NCBI GenBank assembly: GCA_019083985.1
Contig: JAHRCV010000001.1
Location: 1,240,001-1,304,000 of the forward strand
Length of the DNA stretch: 64,000 nucleotides
From: Rhizobiales bacterium TNE-4
GTDB lineage: Bacteria; Pseudomonadota; Alphaproteobacteria; Rhizobiales; Beijerinckiaceae
Reading direction: 5' to 3'
Shown: piece by piece, positions 26,385-36,232 of the stretch
Position numbering within the stretch: the first letter of the stretch is position 1
Layout: each line of letters opens with the position of its first letter
The notes under the pieces: model-generated
Databases searched by the model: none
What the model was told of the DNA's origin: nothing
What the model saw: only the letters and a program-made list of their open reading frames with translations
Position numbers and translations under genes: made by a program

Positions 26385-26494
26385 TGCACATAACCACTTC
26401 AAATGAGCCACTGCCAAAACACAAGAACACAACGAGAAGAATCAAAAAGTACCTTACGCGATGGATGAATTTAAACGCTCTTTTAACACAAAGT

Positions 26495-27289
26495 CTAGGG
26501 GCCTGTGACCGAAGCGTCCATATCGGTTAACGGCCAAAATTCAGGCAATGTCGCGGGCAGGTCGCCACGAATGACGCATTCTGCCGCAGAATCGAGCGGC
26601 GTTTTCTCGCGATTGACGATCAAGAGCCTCGCCCCCGCTTCTACCGCCATGATCGGCAGATCCGCAGCGGGTCGCACGACCAAGGACGATCCAAGGACGA
26701 TGACGCCGTCGGCGCAGGTCATGGCGTCACGGGCACGGCGCAGCGCATCGGTCGGCATCTTTTGTCCGAAGGAAATAGTCGCGGATTTGACGATGCCGCC
26801 GCACGCATCGCAGGCCGGCGGGTAACCATGATGTTCGAAATGGGCGCGGATGGTTTCAATTTCATGGCGGCCTTCGCAACTCATGCAGCGTGCGTAAGAC
26901 CCATTGCCATGCAATTCAATGATCCGATCCTCCGGTATTCCAGACCGTTGATGAAGATTATCGATATTCTGGGTGACGACCGCACTCACCTGCCCGCTGG
27001 CAACGCCAGCAGCAATGAATTGGTGTGTCGTCCCCGGACCGAGATGGCGATAGATATCGTCCATCGCAAATTTACGTCGCCAGGCCTCGATGCGCGCCTC
27101 TTCGCTTGCGATGTAATCCTGAAACGGAATCGGCTTATGCACGAGCCAAGGGCTGCCGGGTGTTCGGAAATCGGGAACACCTGCCTCGGTGGAAATCCCA
27201 GCACCGGTGAAAATCACGATCCTGTCACAGGAGCGAATGAACGCCGCGATTACATCACGGGCGCGCGCGAGGGATCCTTGCTCATGCAT
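26495..27289 (-). CDS. NAD-dependent protein deacylase of the Sir2 family
   Basis: A 264-residue sirtuin. NAD-binding motifs are FTGAGISTEAGVPDFR and TQNIDNLHQRSG, the catalytic His is in ELHGNG, and the structural zinc site is CMSC ... CDAC. It removes acyl groups from lysines using NAD. The start overlaps the transglutaminase gene stop by eight bases, placing it at the end of an ATP-grasp/transglutaminase operon. The frame is open much further upstream but that would run inside the preceding gene. Confidence 0.92.
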   Translation of the reverse strand: MHEQGSLARARDVIAAFIRSCDRIVIFTGAGISTEAGVPDFRTPGSPWLVHKPIPFQDYIASEEARIEAWRRKFAMDDIYRHLGPGTTHQFIAAGVASGQVSAVVTQNIDNLHQRSGIPEDRIIELHGNGSYARCMSCEGRHEIETIRAHFEHHGYPPACDACGGIVKSATISFGQKMPTDALRRARDAMTCADGVIVLGSSLVVRPAADLPIMAVEAGARLLIVNREKTPLDSAAECVIRGDLPATLPEFWPLTDMDASVTGP

Positions 27290-28175
27290 CGGTCGGCAAT
27301 TCCATGATCGGCACAACGTCAACAGCGACATGAAGCGAATGGCCGGACCCTGACCAGATGATCCCATCAAGGGGCGCGACATCGGCATAATCGCGTCCCA
27401 TCGCCAGAACGATGTGATCCATCGCCGCCAAAATACCGTTGGTGGGATCAAGCCCAATCCAACCATCACGCCCACACCAGACGGAGACCCATGCATGGGT
27501 CGCATCAGCGCCTTCCAAACGCATCTCACCCTCTGGTGGCACAGTGCGTAACCAGCCCGAGACGTAGGCTGCCGGCAGACCAAGCCCACGCAAACCCGCA
27601 ATCATGATGTGCGCAAAATCTTGGCAGACGCCGCGGCGCATCGCGAAGGCATGCGCGGGATCGGTATCAACCGCTGTGGCCGTCGTGTCGTAAATGAAAT
27701 CGGCCTTGATACGCTGATTGAGATCGCAAGCGGCTTCCAGAACCGGGCGGCCAGGCGGAAAACTGATCGTGGCATAGGCAGTGATCGCAGGATCAATGGG
27801 CACCATACGGCTTGGAAACAGATATTGGCCGGGCGCATCCGCCCCAATTGCCGGTTCCGTCAGGGCGTGTGACGCGATCATCTCCCATGCGGCCGTCTGG
27901 TGCGGCGCAGGTAAAATCGCTGACTGCAGCAAGATATCGGCCTCAACAGTGACGCTCAGACGATCATGCGGGCTATCGATCGCAATGCGCGTCACGCGAT
28001 TACCGAAAAAATCCCGGTCTTCGGTTCGCTCGTTGGGTGATGGCTCAATCATCAGGCGATGCGCTAATACATCTTGTCCCGCGCGCGAACCCGGTTCCAT
28101 CCGAATGATGTGGCGCGAGAACGGAACAGCCTCGTCATAGGCATAATGCGTTGTCTGGCGGACAGAATACCGCAT
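27282..28175 (-). CDS. Transglutaminase-like cysteine protease family protein
   Basis: A 297-residue protein with an N-terminal beta domain (YSVRQTTHYAYDEAVPFSRH) and a transglutaminase core. The catalytic triad is visible as Cys in RRGVCQDFAHI, His in ATHAWVSVW and Asp in IGLDPTNG. The ATG overlaps the ATP-grasp stop by one base (TGATG). Such enzymes are almost always encoded with circularly permuted ATP-grasp and alpha-E proteins, a set thought to make or trim a peptide product; that product is not known. Confidence 0.92.
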   Translation of the reverse strand: MRYSVRQTTHYAYDEAVPFSRHIIRMEPGSRAGQDVLAHRLMIEPSPNERTEDRDFFGNRVTRIAIDSPHDRLSVTVEADILLQSAILPAPHQTAAWEMIASHALTEPAIGADAPGQYLFPSRMVPIDPAITAYATISFPPGRPVLEAACDLNQRIKADFIYDTTATAVDTDPAHAFAMRRGVCQDFAHIMIAGLRGLGLPAAYVSGWLRTVPPEGEMRLEGADATHAWVSVWCGRDGWIGLDPTNGILAAMDHIVLAMGRDYADVAPLDGIIWSGSGHSLHVAVDVVPIMELPTDA

Positions 28176-30631
28176 CAGACCTGCCCTCCCGCTTTGCTGG
28201 GCCGCACATGGTCGGCAATCGTCAGATCGGAGAGGCGCAAGAGAGCGGCGGCGCAATCACCCGGCAGCGCATGATCGAAGACCCGCGCATCAGCTTTGGC
28301 GAGCCGTGTCTGCCATTCTTGCGCGAGCACACCGGCGGCATGCGGACCCGTTTGCGGCAAGGCCGCCAGATGTTCCGCAATCCGCTCCATCTGGAACGCG
28401 ACAGAGCGTGGATTGGCGGGATCAAGCATCAACAGATCCGTCACCGATATCCGCTCAGGCATATCGACATAGCGCAGACGATAGGTGAGCGTGCTGTCAC
28501 CCAGTTCGAGCAGAAGATCGCACGCCCATGGATCGTCCGAGGCAAATCGCTCGATCAACCGTGCCATGCCAATGCCACGCTCTATGCGACGCCCGAGATC
28601 AAGAAAGCGCCACCCATTCAGGCGGTTCATATTCTCCTGCGCCAAACCCGAGAACGCCGCTAACAAACGCAATGCATCACGCAGGCGATCATCCGCTTCA
28701 ACATCCGCGAGCGGGTCGCGCAGAGGCCTTTCCGTGAGCGCGACGAGTTCGTTCAGGACGCGCCATGCATCGGGCGAAAACCGATCACGAATGACCGAGG
28801 CCGCGTTCAGCGCGGCGCGGCTCAAGACCATCACCGATTGCAGCGCGACATTCTGGAGCGCCATGCGCGCGAGGTCGGCGGGCGCAGGCGGCTGCAACGG
28901 GGGAAAGGCTGATAACGCATTCCACGATGTCAGCGTGGCCGCAATCGCGGTGTAGATATCATTCTCATGACGATCCGTCCGCGCCAGCGCGGCGCGCACC
29001 AAACGCACCATGAATTCTGTGCGTTCAACATAACGGCCAAGCCAAAACAGATTATCGGCCGCGCGGCTCGGCAAGGCACCGGGCGAACGCCGTACGCGCC
29101 GCGCATCGGCCCCACGCAACAGACTTGTTGGTTTGACCGCCTGATCGGAGACGACCCAGACATCGGCAGACCGGCCACCACGCTGCAGCGACACGGCATT
29201 GACATCATGGCTGTCTGACACGCGGGCAAAGCCGCCGGGCATGACTTGCCAAGCCGAACCGGTGAAGGCGGCAAACACCCGCAAAACGAATGGCCGCGGT
29301 TTTATTTCACCCTTGTCGAAGATGGGCGTCGTTGCGAGACGAAGCGGCTCCTGCGCCACGATATCGATACCGCGATGGTCAAGGCGCGCGAGAAGTGCGG
29401 CACGGTCCTCAGCCTTCAGTGAAGCGCCCAGTGCGAAGCCTGTCCCGACCCCGGGTAAAACGGCGCCGAACGCAGAGCCAATCAAGAGCCCATCAAACCG
29501 CGAGCGGATCGTGGCGCGCGCGCTGTCGTCAATGCCCCACCATGTCGCTTGCGTCGGCAGCCGCAACGGACGTCCCAAATGCATTGCGGCGAGCGCGGGC
29601 ATCATCGCCATCCAAGCGCGACTTTCCGCTAGCCCGCTGCCAATCGCATTGGCGAGTGTGACACCACCTTGGCGTGCAGCCTCCGTCAAACCCGGCACGC
29701 CAAGGCGCGAGCGGGTGTTCAACTCCAGCGGATCGGTAAAATCGGAATCGACACGCCGCCACATCACATCGCAGGGCTGCAAACCGGCCACCGTGCGAAT
29801 GAACAACGCGCCATCTCGCACCACGAGATCTTCGCCCTCGACCAGAACGAGGCCAAGATAGTTGGCGAGATAGGCATGTTCAAAATAGGTCTCGTTCAGC
29901 GGTCCGGGTGACATCAAGCCAATGCGCGCATCTGGATTGCGCTTCAGGCTGACAAGATGGCTGCGAAAATTCTGAAAAAAACCGGCAAGCCGATCAATCT
30001 GCATCGTGCGGTACAGATCAGGCAACGCGCGCGCCATAGCGAGACGGTTCTCAAGCGCATAACCCGCACCGGATGGCGCTTGCGTGCGGTCCGACATCAC
30101 CCACCATTGCCCATCAGGACCACGCGCGAGATCGACAGCGTAAAAGCGCAAGGGCTGGGCGTTGGACGCCTTTGGATCCACCATGGGCCGCGCCCATTCG
30201 GGGCTGCCTGCGTAAAGCGCGGCGGGAATAACGCCTTCGGTCACGAGACGGCCCGCGCCATAGGCGTCAGCCAGCAACGCATTGAGCACTTCCGCGCGCT
30301 CGATGACGCCGGCTGCGAGATCGGACCATTCGCTGGCACTGATCATCACCGGCATATGCGACAGGGGCCATGGCCGAACGCCGGCCCCATCGCCATAGAC
30401 CCGATGGACAACACCAGAACTTGCTAAATGCGCATCAGCCCGGGCGAAGCGCGCTTGCAATGCCGGCGCACCAATCTGGCCGATATGATCAATGAAAGGC
30501 CGCCACACCGGCCGGATTCGGCCGTCACCGTCAAAGAGCCCGTCCCACGCGCCCTGACCACCCGAACGATACGCCGCGAGAGTGGCAGGCAGGCCGAGCT
30601 CTTCGGGACACGAGGCGGGCAAGGGACTCAT
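28175..30631 (-). CDS. Circularly permuted ATP-grasp protein fused to alpha-E domain
   Basis: An 818-residue fusion. About residues 60-480 form a type 2 circularly permuted ATP-grasp domain (former DUF404/407; WVMSDRTQAPSGAGYALENR, LMSPGPLNETYFEHAYLANY and LVEGEDLVVRDG are characteristic). About 500-800 form the alpha-helical alpha-E domain (former DUF403; LPSRAADNLFWLGRYVERTE). In many bacteria these are two genes; fused forms are known in proteobacteria. ATP-grasp enzymes join a carboxylate to an amine, so peptide ligation is the likely chemistry. First gene of the operon with the transglutaminase and sirtuin. Confidence 0.92.
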   Translation of the reverse strand: MSPLPASCPEELGLPATLAAYRSGGQGAWDGLFDGDGRIRPVWRPFIDHIGQIGAPALQARFARADAHLASSGVVHRVYGDGAGVRPWPLSHMPVMISASEWSDLAAGVIERAEVLNALLADAYGAGRLVTEGVIPAALYAGSPEWARPMVDPKASNAQPLRFYAVDLARGPDGQWWVMSDRTQAPSGAGYALENRLAMARALPDLYRTMQIDRLAGFFQNFRSHLVSLKRNPDARIGLMSPGPLNETYFEHAYLANYLGLVLVEGEDLVVRDGALFIRTVAGLQPCDVMWRRVDSDFTDPLELNTRSRLGVPGLTEAARQGGVTLANAIGSGLAESRAWMAMMPALAAMHLGRPLRLPTQATWWGIDDSARATIRSRFDGLLIGSAFGAVLPGVGTGFALGASLKAEDRAALLARLDHRGIDIVAQEPLRLATTPIFDKGEIKPRPFVLRVFAAFTGSAWQVMPGGFARVSDSHDVNAVSLQRGGRSADVWVVSDQAVKPTSLLRGADARRVRRSPGALPSRAADNLFWLGRYVERTEFMVRLVRAALARTDRHENDIYTAIAATLTSWNALSAFPPLQPPAPADLARMALQNVALQSVMVLSRAALNAASVIRDRFSPDAWRVLNELVALTERPLRDPLADVEADDRLRDALRLLAAFSGLAQENMNRLNGWRFLDLGRRIERGIGMARLIERFASDDPWACDLLLELGDSTLTYRLRYVDMPERISVTDLLMLDPANPRSVAFQMERIAEHLAALPQTGPHAAGVLAQEWQTRLAKADARVFDHALPGDCAAALLRLSDLTIADHVRPSKAGGQV

Positions 30632-31247
30632 GGTGTGATCGTCGGCCGGTGTTGCGCATGGGTCAACCCTAACGCAACCTTTGGCGCCGGCCGATAAAGT
30701 TTCACGGCTCCGCTTGCTGTCGGAAGCAAAGGCACATCCTTGATCTGGAGCTTGCTAAATCACCCAGTGTTGTTTTCGGCGGCAAATCACCCGCCAAAAC
30801 GCTTTTCGGATTTCCACGGCAAGCGGCGCGGGCAAAAGGCTTTGCGTCACCATATTGGCAACAATCACCAAACAGAGCGCCACGAGCGCATTGAAAAATG
30901 GAACAGTACAAAACGGCAAAACACCGCGGGCGCGACTGAGCATGGCGCTCTCGGTCAACGGGAACCGAAGTGCGGTCGAAAAGGATGAGCCGCCATTGTG
31001 GAAGCGCATCCTCGTCGGAACAAGCAGAGCCGTAAAATCGGAGAGACAACGCCGCAGGGGTTCGGAAAAAAGGCGGCTGTGCCTTGCGCCCACCTGCGGA
31101 AAGCTCGCCGGGGCCCCAAGCATCCCCTCAAGCATCCCCTTGGGAAACCGGGGCTCGATCCCGGCTGCGTGAACCGCTCGGGCTTGGCCCGAGCGTGTCG
31201 TTCGTGCTAGGCAGCAATCTCGTTTAGGACTGAAAAAGAGGTCGAAC
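30632..31247. other. 616-base spacer without a supported gene
   Basis: Frames on both strands are open here but none has a start, codon pattern or family I trust. One minus-strand frame (30755-31333) encodes a hydrophobic stretch (FFNALVALCLVIVANMV) before a basic C-terminus and could be a decayed or unknown membrane protein. At 31105-31195 there is notable secondary structure: CCCAAG/CTTGGG and CCGGG/CCCGG pairs around a repeated AAGCATCCCCT, then a stable hairpin, immediately upstream of the lipoprotein gene. Confidence 0.5.
31175..31195 (+). other. Stable hairpin upstream of the lipoprotein gene
   Basis: A perfect 9-bp stem CGCTCGGGC / GCCCGAGCG with a three-base loop (TTG). No T run follows on either strand within a few bases, so it may belong to a structured leader or RNA rather than be a simple terminator. 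Confidence 0.5.
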
Positions 31248-31478
31248 ATGACATCGCGCGCGGTGAAATCTGGTTTTGCGCTGGCCCTTTTGATGGCGGC
31301 TGGCCTTCTTGCCGGGTGCCAGTCGACCACCACGACGCAGCAATTGGCCGCGTTCTGTGCGTATCGTCAGCCCGAGCCGGATGAGCCGGAATATGACGAA
31401 TGCCTCGCCGTGAAGGCGATGACGAACAAGAATGCCTATCAGCAAGACTATCTGTTGAACGCACCGGCCTATCGCTGA
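31248..31478 (+). CDS. Small outer-envelope lipoprotein (76 aa)
   Basis: A signal peptide ending in a lipobox (LMAAGLLAGC, Cys about residue 25) is followed by a short polar mature part with two further Cys (FCAY, DECLAV) that could form a disulfide. AAGAGG precedes the ATG. Its 3' end overlaps the remnant acyltransferase by ten bases on the other strand. Family not recognised. Confidence 0.75.
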   Translation: MTSRAVKSGFALALLMAAGLLAGCQSTTTTQQLAAFCAYRQPEPDEPEYDECLAVKAMTNKNAYQQDYLLNAPAYR

Positions 31479-31899
31479 GGCGCGGGCGTCGCGTTTTCAG
31501 CCGTCACGGCCCCGCGCAAGCTGGGCTGCGGCGGTGCTAGCGCGCCTTTGACCCAGCCCGCCATGGGCTTCTCGATCGTCCGCCATGAGACGATCCCGGC
31601 AAGGGTGGCCACCACGCCGCAGAGGGTGACGATCAACAACCCTCTGGCGATGGAGCCATCAGCCAACCCCGTCATTTGGAAGACCTTGGCGATCGCTGAA
31701 ATCGCTATCCCATGACGTTGAAGAGAACGAAACCGCTGATCACGAAAAAGATGTCGATGCGTAAGGCGCCGAGCGAGAACAATTGCTCGAGCGGGCTTTG
31801 TCCAGTGCCCGTGATGTCATCGCGTCCCGCCGCATGGAACAGCACGATGAACACGGCGCAGATCGCACGCAGGTAAACAACCGACAGAATTTCAAGCAT
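31469..31899 (-). pseudogene. Remnant of an acyltransferase 3 (OafA-type) gene with internal deletion
   Basis: The 5' part (31705-31899) encodes the usual start of an acyltransferase family 3 protein: an YLRAICAVFIVLFHA first helix and IDIFFVISGFVLF. It then stops. In another frame the 3' part (31469-31675) encodes the typical end, a last helix followed by SWRTIEKP. Intact members have about 350 residues or more; only some 125 codons remain, so about two thirds of the gene has been lost and the frame is broken. Confidence 0.7.
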
Positions 31900-32015
31900 C
31901 GGCCAGCAACCCCCACACGAATGAAGTGACGTTGGGGAATGTTGGTAGTCCCAGCAAGCGCAGCTGTGGCAATCCAATTCTGGTAGAAGACGAGGATCGA
32001 GCGCGGACCGATTCC

Positions 32016-33131
32016 ATGACCATTCTTCGCCCCTTCCCGACCCAAGAGCCTGTGACGGCGATCGGCATCATGAGTGGCACGTCGATGGACGGGATCGATG
32101 TCGCCGTCGTGACGACCGATGGGCTTGACGCGGTCATGCTCGGTCCATCGAGCACGTTTGATTATCCTGACGCCTTGCGCGCCGAACTCCTCGCCCATCT
32201 TGCCGATGCCGCGCGCTTCGAGACCGAGACCTTCCCTGAATTGGAAGCGGCGGTTACCGACGCGCATGCCGATGCGGCCTTACGCTTCATGCAAGCCCAC
32301 GGGCTCGCGCCGCAGGCTGTCACGGTTATTGGGATGCATGGCCAAACCATGCTGCACCGCCCCGAGCGCCACTTCACCTGCCAGCTTGGCGACGGACAAC
32401 GCGCAGCAAACCGGACCGGCCTTCCCGTTGTCTGCCGCTTTCGCCATGCCGATGTGGCAGCGGGCGGACAAGGGGCGCCGCTCGTCCCGGTCTTCCATCG
32501 CGCCCTCGCGGCTCAGATGGACGGTCCAATTATGGTGCTCAACCTCGGCGGGGTGGCGAACATCACCTATATTGATGGCGAGACGCTGATCGCGTTCGAT
32601 ACAGGCCCGGCATCCGCGTTGATCGACGATTTCATGCGGCGTCGGCGCGGTATCGCCATGGACCGCGACGGCGTCCTCGCGGCGCAGGGGCAGGTCGACG
32701 AGGCAGTCTTAAGCCGCCTGATGGCTCACCCTTATTTCTTAAGAAAGCCGCCGAAGTCTCTGGATCGCAATGATTTTCACATCTGGTCTCAAGCGATTGA
32801 AGGCCTCTCCGATGCCGATGGGGCTGCTACATTGACGCGCTTCACGGTGGATAGCGTGGCCGCGGCCTTGCGCCATGTGCCGCGCGCGCCGCGACGGTGG
32901 CTGGTGACCGGTGGCGGCCGGCTTAACCGGGCCATCATGAGCGGATTAGAACGTGCGCTCGGCGTGCCGGTTGATCCGGTTGAAGCCGTTGGATGGGACG
33001 GCAATGGCATGGAAGCGCATTGCTTCGGCTATCTCGCCGTCCGGTCCCTGCGCGGTCAACCGCTCAGCTTCCCCAGCACAACAGGCGTGCCCCACCCTCT
33101 GCCGGGCGGGGAATTGTTCACGCCCGCGTGA
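32016..33131 (+). CDS. anmK: Anhydro-N-acetylmuramic acid kinase
   Basis: A 371-residue sugar kinase that opens and phosphorylates 1,6-anhydro-MurNAc released by peptidoglycan turnover. Family landmarks are GIMSGTSMDGIDVAV, GMHGQTMLHRP, NLGGVANITYI, FDTGPASALID and the C-terminal TGGGRLNRAI. The Met used is just before the conserved start. It ends exactly where the convergent mscL gene ends (no spacer). Confidence 0.95.
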   Translation: MTILRPFPTQEPVTAIGIMSGTSMDGIDVAVVTTDGLDAVMLGPSSTFDYPDALRAELLAHLADAARFETETFPELEAAVTDAHADAALRFMQAHGLAPQAVTVIGMHGQTMLHRPERHFTCQLGDGQRAANRTGLPVVCRFRHADVAAGGQGAPLVPVFHRALAAQMDGPIMVLNLGGVANITYIDGETLIAFDTGPASALIDDFMRRRRGIAMDRDGVLAAQGQVDEAVLSRLMAHPYFLRKPPKSLDRNDFHIWSQAIEGLSDADGAATLTRFTVDSVAAALRHVPRAPRRWLVTGGGRLNRAIMSGLERALGVPVDPVEAVGWDGNGMEAHCFGYLAVRSLRGQPLSFPSTTGVPHPLPGGELFTPA

Positions 33132-33563
33132 TCAGCGGTTTTTCAAAAGATCGCGGATCTCGGTGAGGAGTTCTTCCTCACGGGTCGGACCGACGGGGGC
33201 AGAAGGCGCAGCCGCCGCCTGCTCGCGCTTCAACCGGTTGATGGCCTGTACGACGAGAAAGAGCACCCACGCAATGATCACGAAGGACACGGCGACCGTG
33301 ATGAAATTGCCGTAACCGATGACAGCGCCTGCCTTCTTGGCCGCATCATACGACATGCCCGCCTTCACGTTGGGCGACAAGGCCAGATAGTAATTCGAGA
33401 AATCGAGGCCACCGGTCACAAAACCGATGATCGGCATGAATATGTCGCCGACGATCGAATCGACGATCTTGCCAAAGGCGGCGCCGATAACGACGCCAAT
33501 GGCGAGATCGACAACATTGCCCTTCATCGCGAAATCGCGAAACTCCTTCAAAAATCCGTTCAA
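33132..33563 (-). CDS. mscL: Large-conductance mechanosensitive channel
   Basis: A 143-residue two-TM channel that opens on membrane tension after osmotic downshock. [20 protein letters not shown] is the amphipathic N-terminal helix and start of TM1; [20 protein letters not shown] is TM2; the C-terminal helix ends [12 protein letters not shown]. The start is TTG (LNGFLKEF), preceded by GGCAGGA; the open frame upstream is not conserved. Confidence 0.95.
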   Translation of the reverse strand: MNGFLKEFRDFAMKGNVVDLAIGVVIGAAFGKIVDSIVGDIFMPIIGFVTGGLDFSNYYLALSPNVKAGMSYDAAKKAGAVIGYGNFITVAVSFVIIAWVLFLVVQAINRLKREQAAAAPSAPVGPTREEELLTEIRDLLKNR

Positions 33564-33846
33564 GATCCTGCCCTCCCTTTGGCTTCGCCCGCTCCGCCGG
33601 GCTGTCCTAATCGCCCTTATAGCGAGCTTACGTTGGGGCCGTCTCGCCTCAAGGAGAGGCAGACGCGACAAAACCGGGTCGAACGGGCCTGCGTCTAAAA
33701 AGAGCGCAGCCGAGGGCATTGATTTCCGCCCCCAGCGTGCAATGATCCCCAACAGGAGCCGATCAACCCCCGTCAGAGGGGCAGACGGTCCCGGCCAACC
33801 TGGCGCCGGCAGCAATCCGCCGGCCGGCGCGGCAAAAGGGAGAGAA

Positions 33847-35163
33847 ATGACTATGGTGTCTTTTAATCGTCGCAGCCTTCTGAAGGGCGCGGCCGCAGCG
33901 GGTGCTGTCGGCGCGTCGGGCCTTCTCGATTTCGCCAAGGCTTGGGCGCAGCAAGCGCAGTGGAAACCGGAAGCAAACGCGACGTTGAACGTGCTGCGTT
34001 GGAAGCGCTTCGTCCCGGCTGAAGACGCAGAATTCATGAAGCTGGTTGATGCTTTCTCGAAGGCAACCGGCGTGAAGATGAACATCTCGAACGAATCGTT
34101 CGACGACATTCAGCCGAAGGCTTCGGTCGCGGCCAACACCGGTACGGGCCCGGACATTGTGTGGGGTCTGCATTCTCTGCCGCAACTTTTCCCCGACAAA
34201 GTACTCGATGTCTCGGACGTCGCAGGCTATCTCGGCAAGAAGTACGGTGGCTGGTTCCCGGCTGCTGAAGCGACCTGTAAAGCCAAGGGCAAGTGGGCTG
34301 CGATCCCCGTCGCCGTGAACGGCGGCTACATCAACTATCGCATCTCCTCGATCGAAAAGGCTGGCTTCAAATCCGTGCCGCGCGACACGGCGGGCTTCCT
34401 CGAGCTCTGCAAGGCGCTCAAGGCCAACAACACACCGTGCGGTTTCGCGCTTGGCCACGCCACCGGCGACGCCAATGGCTGGCTGCATTGGGTGCTGTGG
34501 TCCCACGGCGCTTACCTCGCCGACAAGGACGGCAAGGTCTCGATCAACTCGCCGGAAACCGCCAAGGCGCTCGAATACTGCAAAGCGCTTTATGCGACCT
34601 TCATTCCGGGCACCGCTTCGTGGAACGATTCGTCGAACAACAAAGCGTTCCTCGCCGGCGAACTGCATCTCACCAACAACGGCATTTCGATTTATGCCGC
34701 TGCCAAGGCCGATGCTGCGCTCAATGCGATCGCCAATGACATGAACCACGCGGAATTCCCGATTGGTCCTGTTGGCAAGCCGCAGGAATTGCAGCTCACC
34801 TTCCCGATGCTCGCGTTCCGCTTCACGAAGTCCCCGAATGCCGCGAAGGCGTTCATGGCCTTCCTGATGGATGCGCAGCAGTACAATCCGTGGCTCGAAG
34901 CCGCAGCAGGTTACCTCACCAACACGCTGCAGGCTTACGACAACAACCCGGTCTGGACGAAGGACCCGAAAAACACGGTGTTCAAGAACGCAGCACGCAA
35001 CACGCTTCCCGCCTCCGGCATTGCGCCGGTCGACGAGCGTGCGGCCGCCGCCATCGCCGACTTCATCGTCGTCGACATGTTCGCGAACTACTGCACGGGC
35101 CGCGAAGACCTGAAGGGTGCGATGTCTGTCGCCGAGCGTCAGGCCAAGCGCATCTATCGCTAA
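33847..35163 (+). CDS. Carbohydrate ABC transporter, substrate-binding protein (Tat signal)
   Basis: A 438-residue family 1 extracellular binding protein with a twin-arginine signal ([16 protein letters not shown] ... AWAQ). Sugar-binding features include [18 protein letters not shown] and [23 protein letters not shown] site stands close before the ATG; the open frame upstream covers an unconserved stretch antisense to the mscL 5' end. It feeds the two downstream permeases. The exact sugar cannot be read from sequence. A hairpin after the gene probably raises its level relative to the permeases. Confidence 0.92.
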   Translation: MTMVSFNRRSLLKGAAAAGAVGASGLLDFAKAWAQQAQWKPEANATLNVLRWKRFVPAEDAEFMKLVDAFSKATGVKMNISNESFDDIQPKASVAANTGTGPDIVWGLHSLPQLFPDKVLDVSDVAGYLGKKYGGWFPAAEATCKAKGKWAAIPVAVNGGYINYRISSIEKAGFKSVPRDTAGFLELCKALKANNTPCGFALGHATGDANGWLHWVLWSHGAYLADKDGKVSINSPETAKALEYCKALYATFIPGTASWNDSSNNKAFLAGELHLTNNGISIYAAAKADAALNAIANDMNHAEFPIGPVGKPQELQLTFPMLAFRFTKSPNAAKAFMAFLMDAQQYNPWLEAAAGYLTNTLQAYDNNPVWTKDPKNTVFKNAARNTLPASGIAPVDERAAAAIADFIVVDMFANYCTGREDLKGAMSVAERQAKRIYR

Positions 35164-35184
35164 GGCGATCTGCACTGTCATGAG

Positions 35185-35208
35185 CCGCGCAGCCGAAAGG
35201 CTGCGCGG
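35185..35208 (+). other. Hairpin between binding-protein and permease genes
   Basis: A perfect 10-bp stem CCGCGCAGCC / GGCTGCGCGG with a GAAA tetraloop, followed by TTCTTCTT. It can act as a partial terminator or 3' stabiliser so that binding protein exceeds permease. Confidence 0.7.
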
Positions 35209-35275
35209 TTCTTCTTCCGCGCATGGTCCCGTGCGCGATCCCGTTTGACTGCCCGTTTTGAAACGGAGCTACCTT

Positions 35276-36232
35276 ATGTCGCAAATGACTGCATCCGGCG
35301 CGGGTTCTGCTGGCCGATCGGAGCGCACGCTCTGGCAACGCCTGAGCCATGACCGCAACTTCCTCGGCCTCGTCTTCATGATCCCGGCTGCGGCGATCCT
35401 GCTGATGTTTCTCGCCTATCCGCTGTTCAAAGGCGTCTGGCTCTCCTTCACGGACGCCAAGATCGGCCGCGACGGCGTCTGGATCGGGCTCGAAAACTAC
35501 GAATGGCTTTGGGACGACAAGATCTTCTGGTTGTCGGTCTTCAACACGCTCGTCTACACGATCGTGGCCTCGATTTTCAAATTTGCCGTCGGACTTTATC
35601 TGGCGCTCTTGTTGAACGAAAAACTACCGTTCAAAGCGTTGATCCGCTCGATCGTGTTGATCCCCTTCGTGGTGCCGACCGTGTTGTCGGCCATCGCATT
35701 CTGGTGGATCTATGACAGCCAATTCTCGATCATTTCATGGTCGCTGAAGAATATGGGCTTGATCAACGAAAACATTAACTTCCTCGGTGATCCCAACAAT
35801 GCGCGCGCCTCGTTGATTTTCGCCAATATCTGGCGCGGCGTGCCGTTTATTGCGATCACACTGCTTGCGGGTCTCCAGACGGTTTCGCCATCGCTCTATG
35901 AGGCAGCGACCCTTGATGGTGCGACGCGCTGGCAGAATTTCTGGTACATCACCTTCCCACTTTTGACGCCGATCATCGCGGTGGTGATGACCTTCTCGGT
36001 TCTGTTCACCTTCACCGACTTCCAGCTGATTTGGGCGATGACGCGCGGTGGGCCGGTGAATGCCACCCACCTCATGGCAACGCTCGGTTATCAACGCGCG
36101 ATCATGGCGGGCAATCTCGGCGAAGGCTCAGCGATTGCAACCGCGATGGTTCCGTTCCTCCTCGTCGCCATCATGGTGTCGTGGTTTGGATTGCAACGCC
36201 GCAAATGGCAGCAAGGAGGCCGTGATGACTGA
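35276..36232 (+). CDS. Carbohydrate ABC transporter permease (MalF-like)
   Basis: A 318-residue inner-membrane permease with six hydrophobic segments. FLGLVFMIPAAAILLMFLAY is TM1 and the EAA loop is YEAATLDGATRWQNFWYITF. GGAG lies upstream of the ATG. It overlaps the second permease by eight bases and should pair with it. Confidence 0.92.
   Translation: MSQMTASGAGSAGRSERTLWQRLSHDRNFLGLVFMIPAAAILLMFLAYPLFKGVWLSFTDAKIGRDGVWIGLENYEWLWDDKIFWLSVFNTLVYTIVASIFKFAVGLYLALLLNEKLPFKALIRSIVLIPFVVPTVLSAIAFWWIYDSQFSIISWSLKNMGLINENINFLGDPNNARASLIFANIWRGVPFIAITLLAGLQTVSPSLYEAATLDGATRWQNFWYITFPLLTPIIAVVMTFSVLFTFTDFQLIWAMTRGGPVNATHLMATLGYQRAIMAGNLGEGSAIATAMVPFLLVAIMVSWFGLQRRKWQQGGRDD

Noticed and set aside
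31148-31166. tRNA T-arm-like sequence (CCGGGGCTCGATCCCGG)
   Set aside because: The loop does not have the normal TTCRANY order and no anticodon arm, D arm or acceptor stem can be built around it.
30755-31333. 192-codon minus-strand frame with a hydrophobic stretch near its end
   Set aside because: Only the last third looks protein-like, the start would lie inside the lipoprotein gene, and no family is recognisable. It may be a decayed gene, but the evidence is too thin to list as one.
33763-35181. 472-codon open frame on the minus strand opposite the sugar-binding-protein gene
   Set aside because: It mirrors a gene with clear family features and has the Arg/Gly/Val-rich composition expected for the antisense of high-GC coding DNA; no domain is visible.
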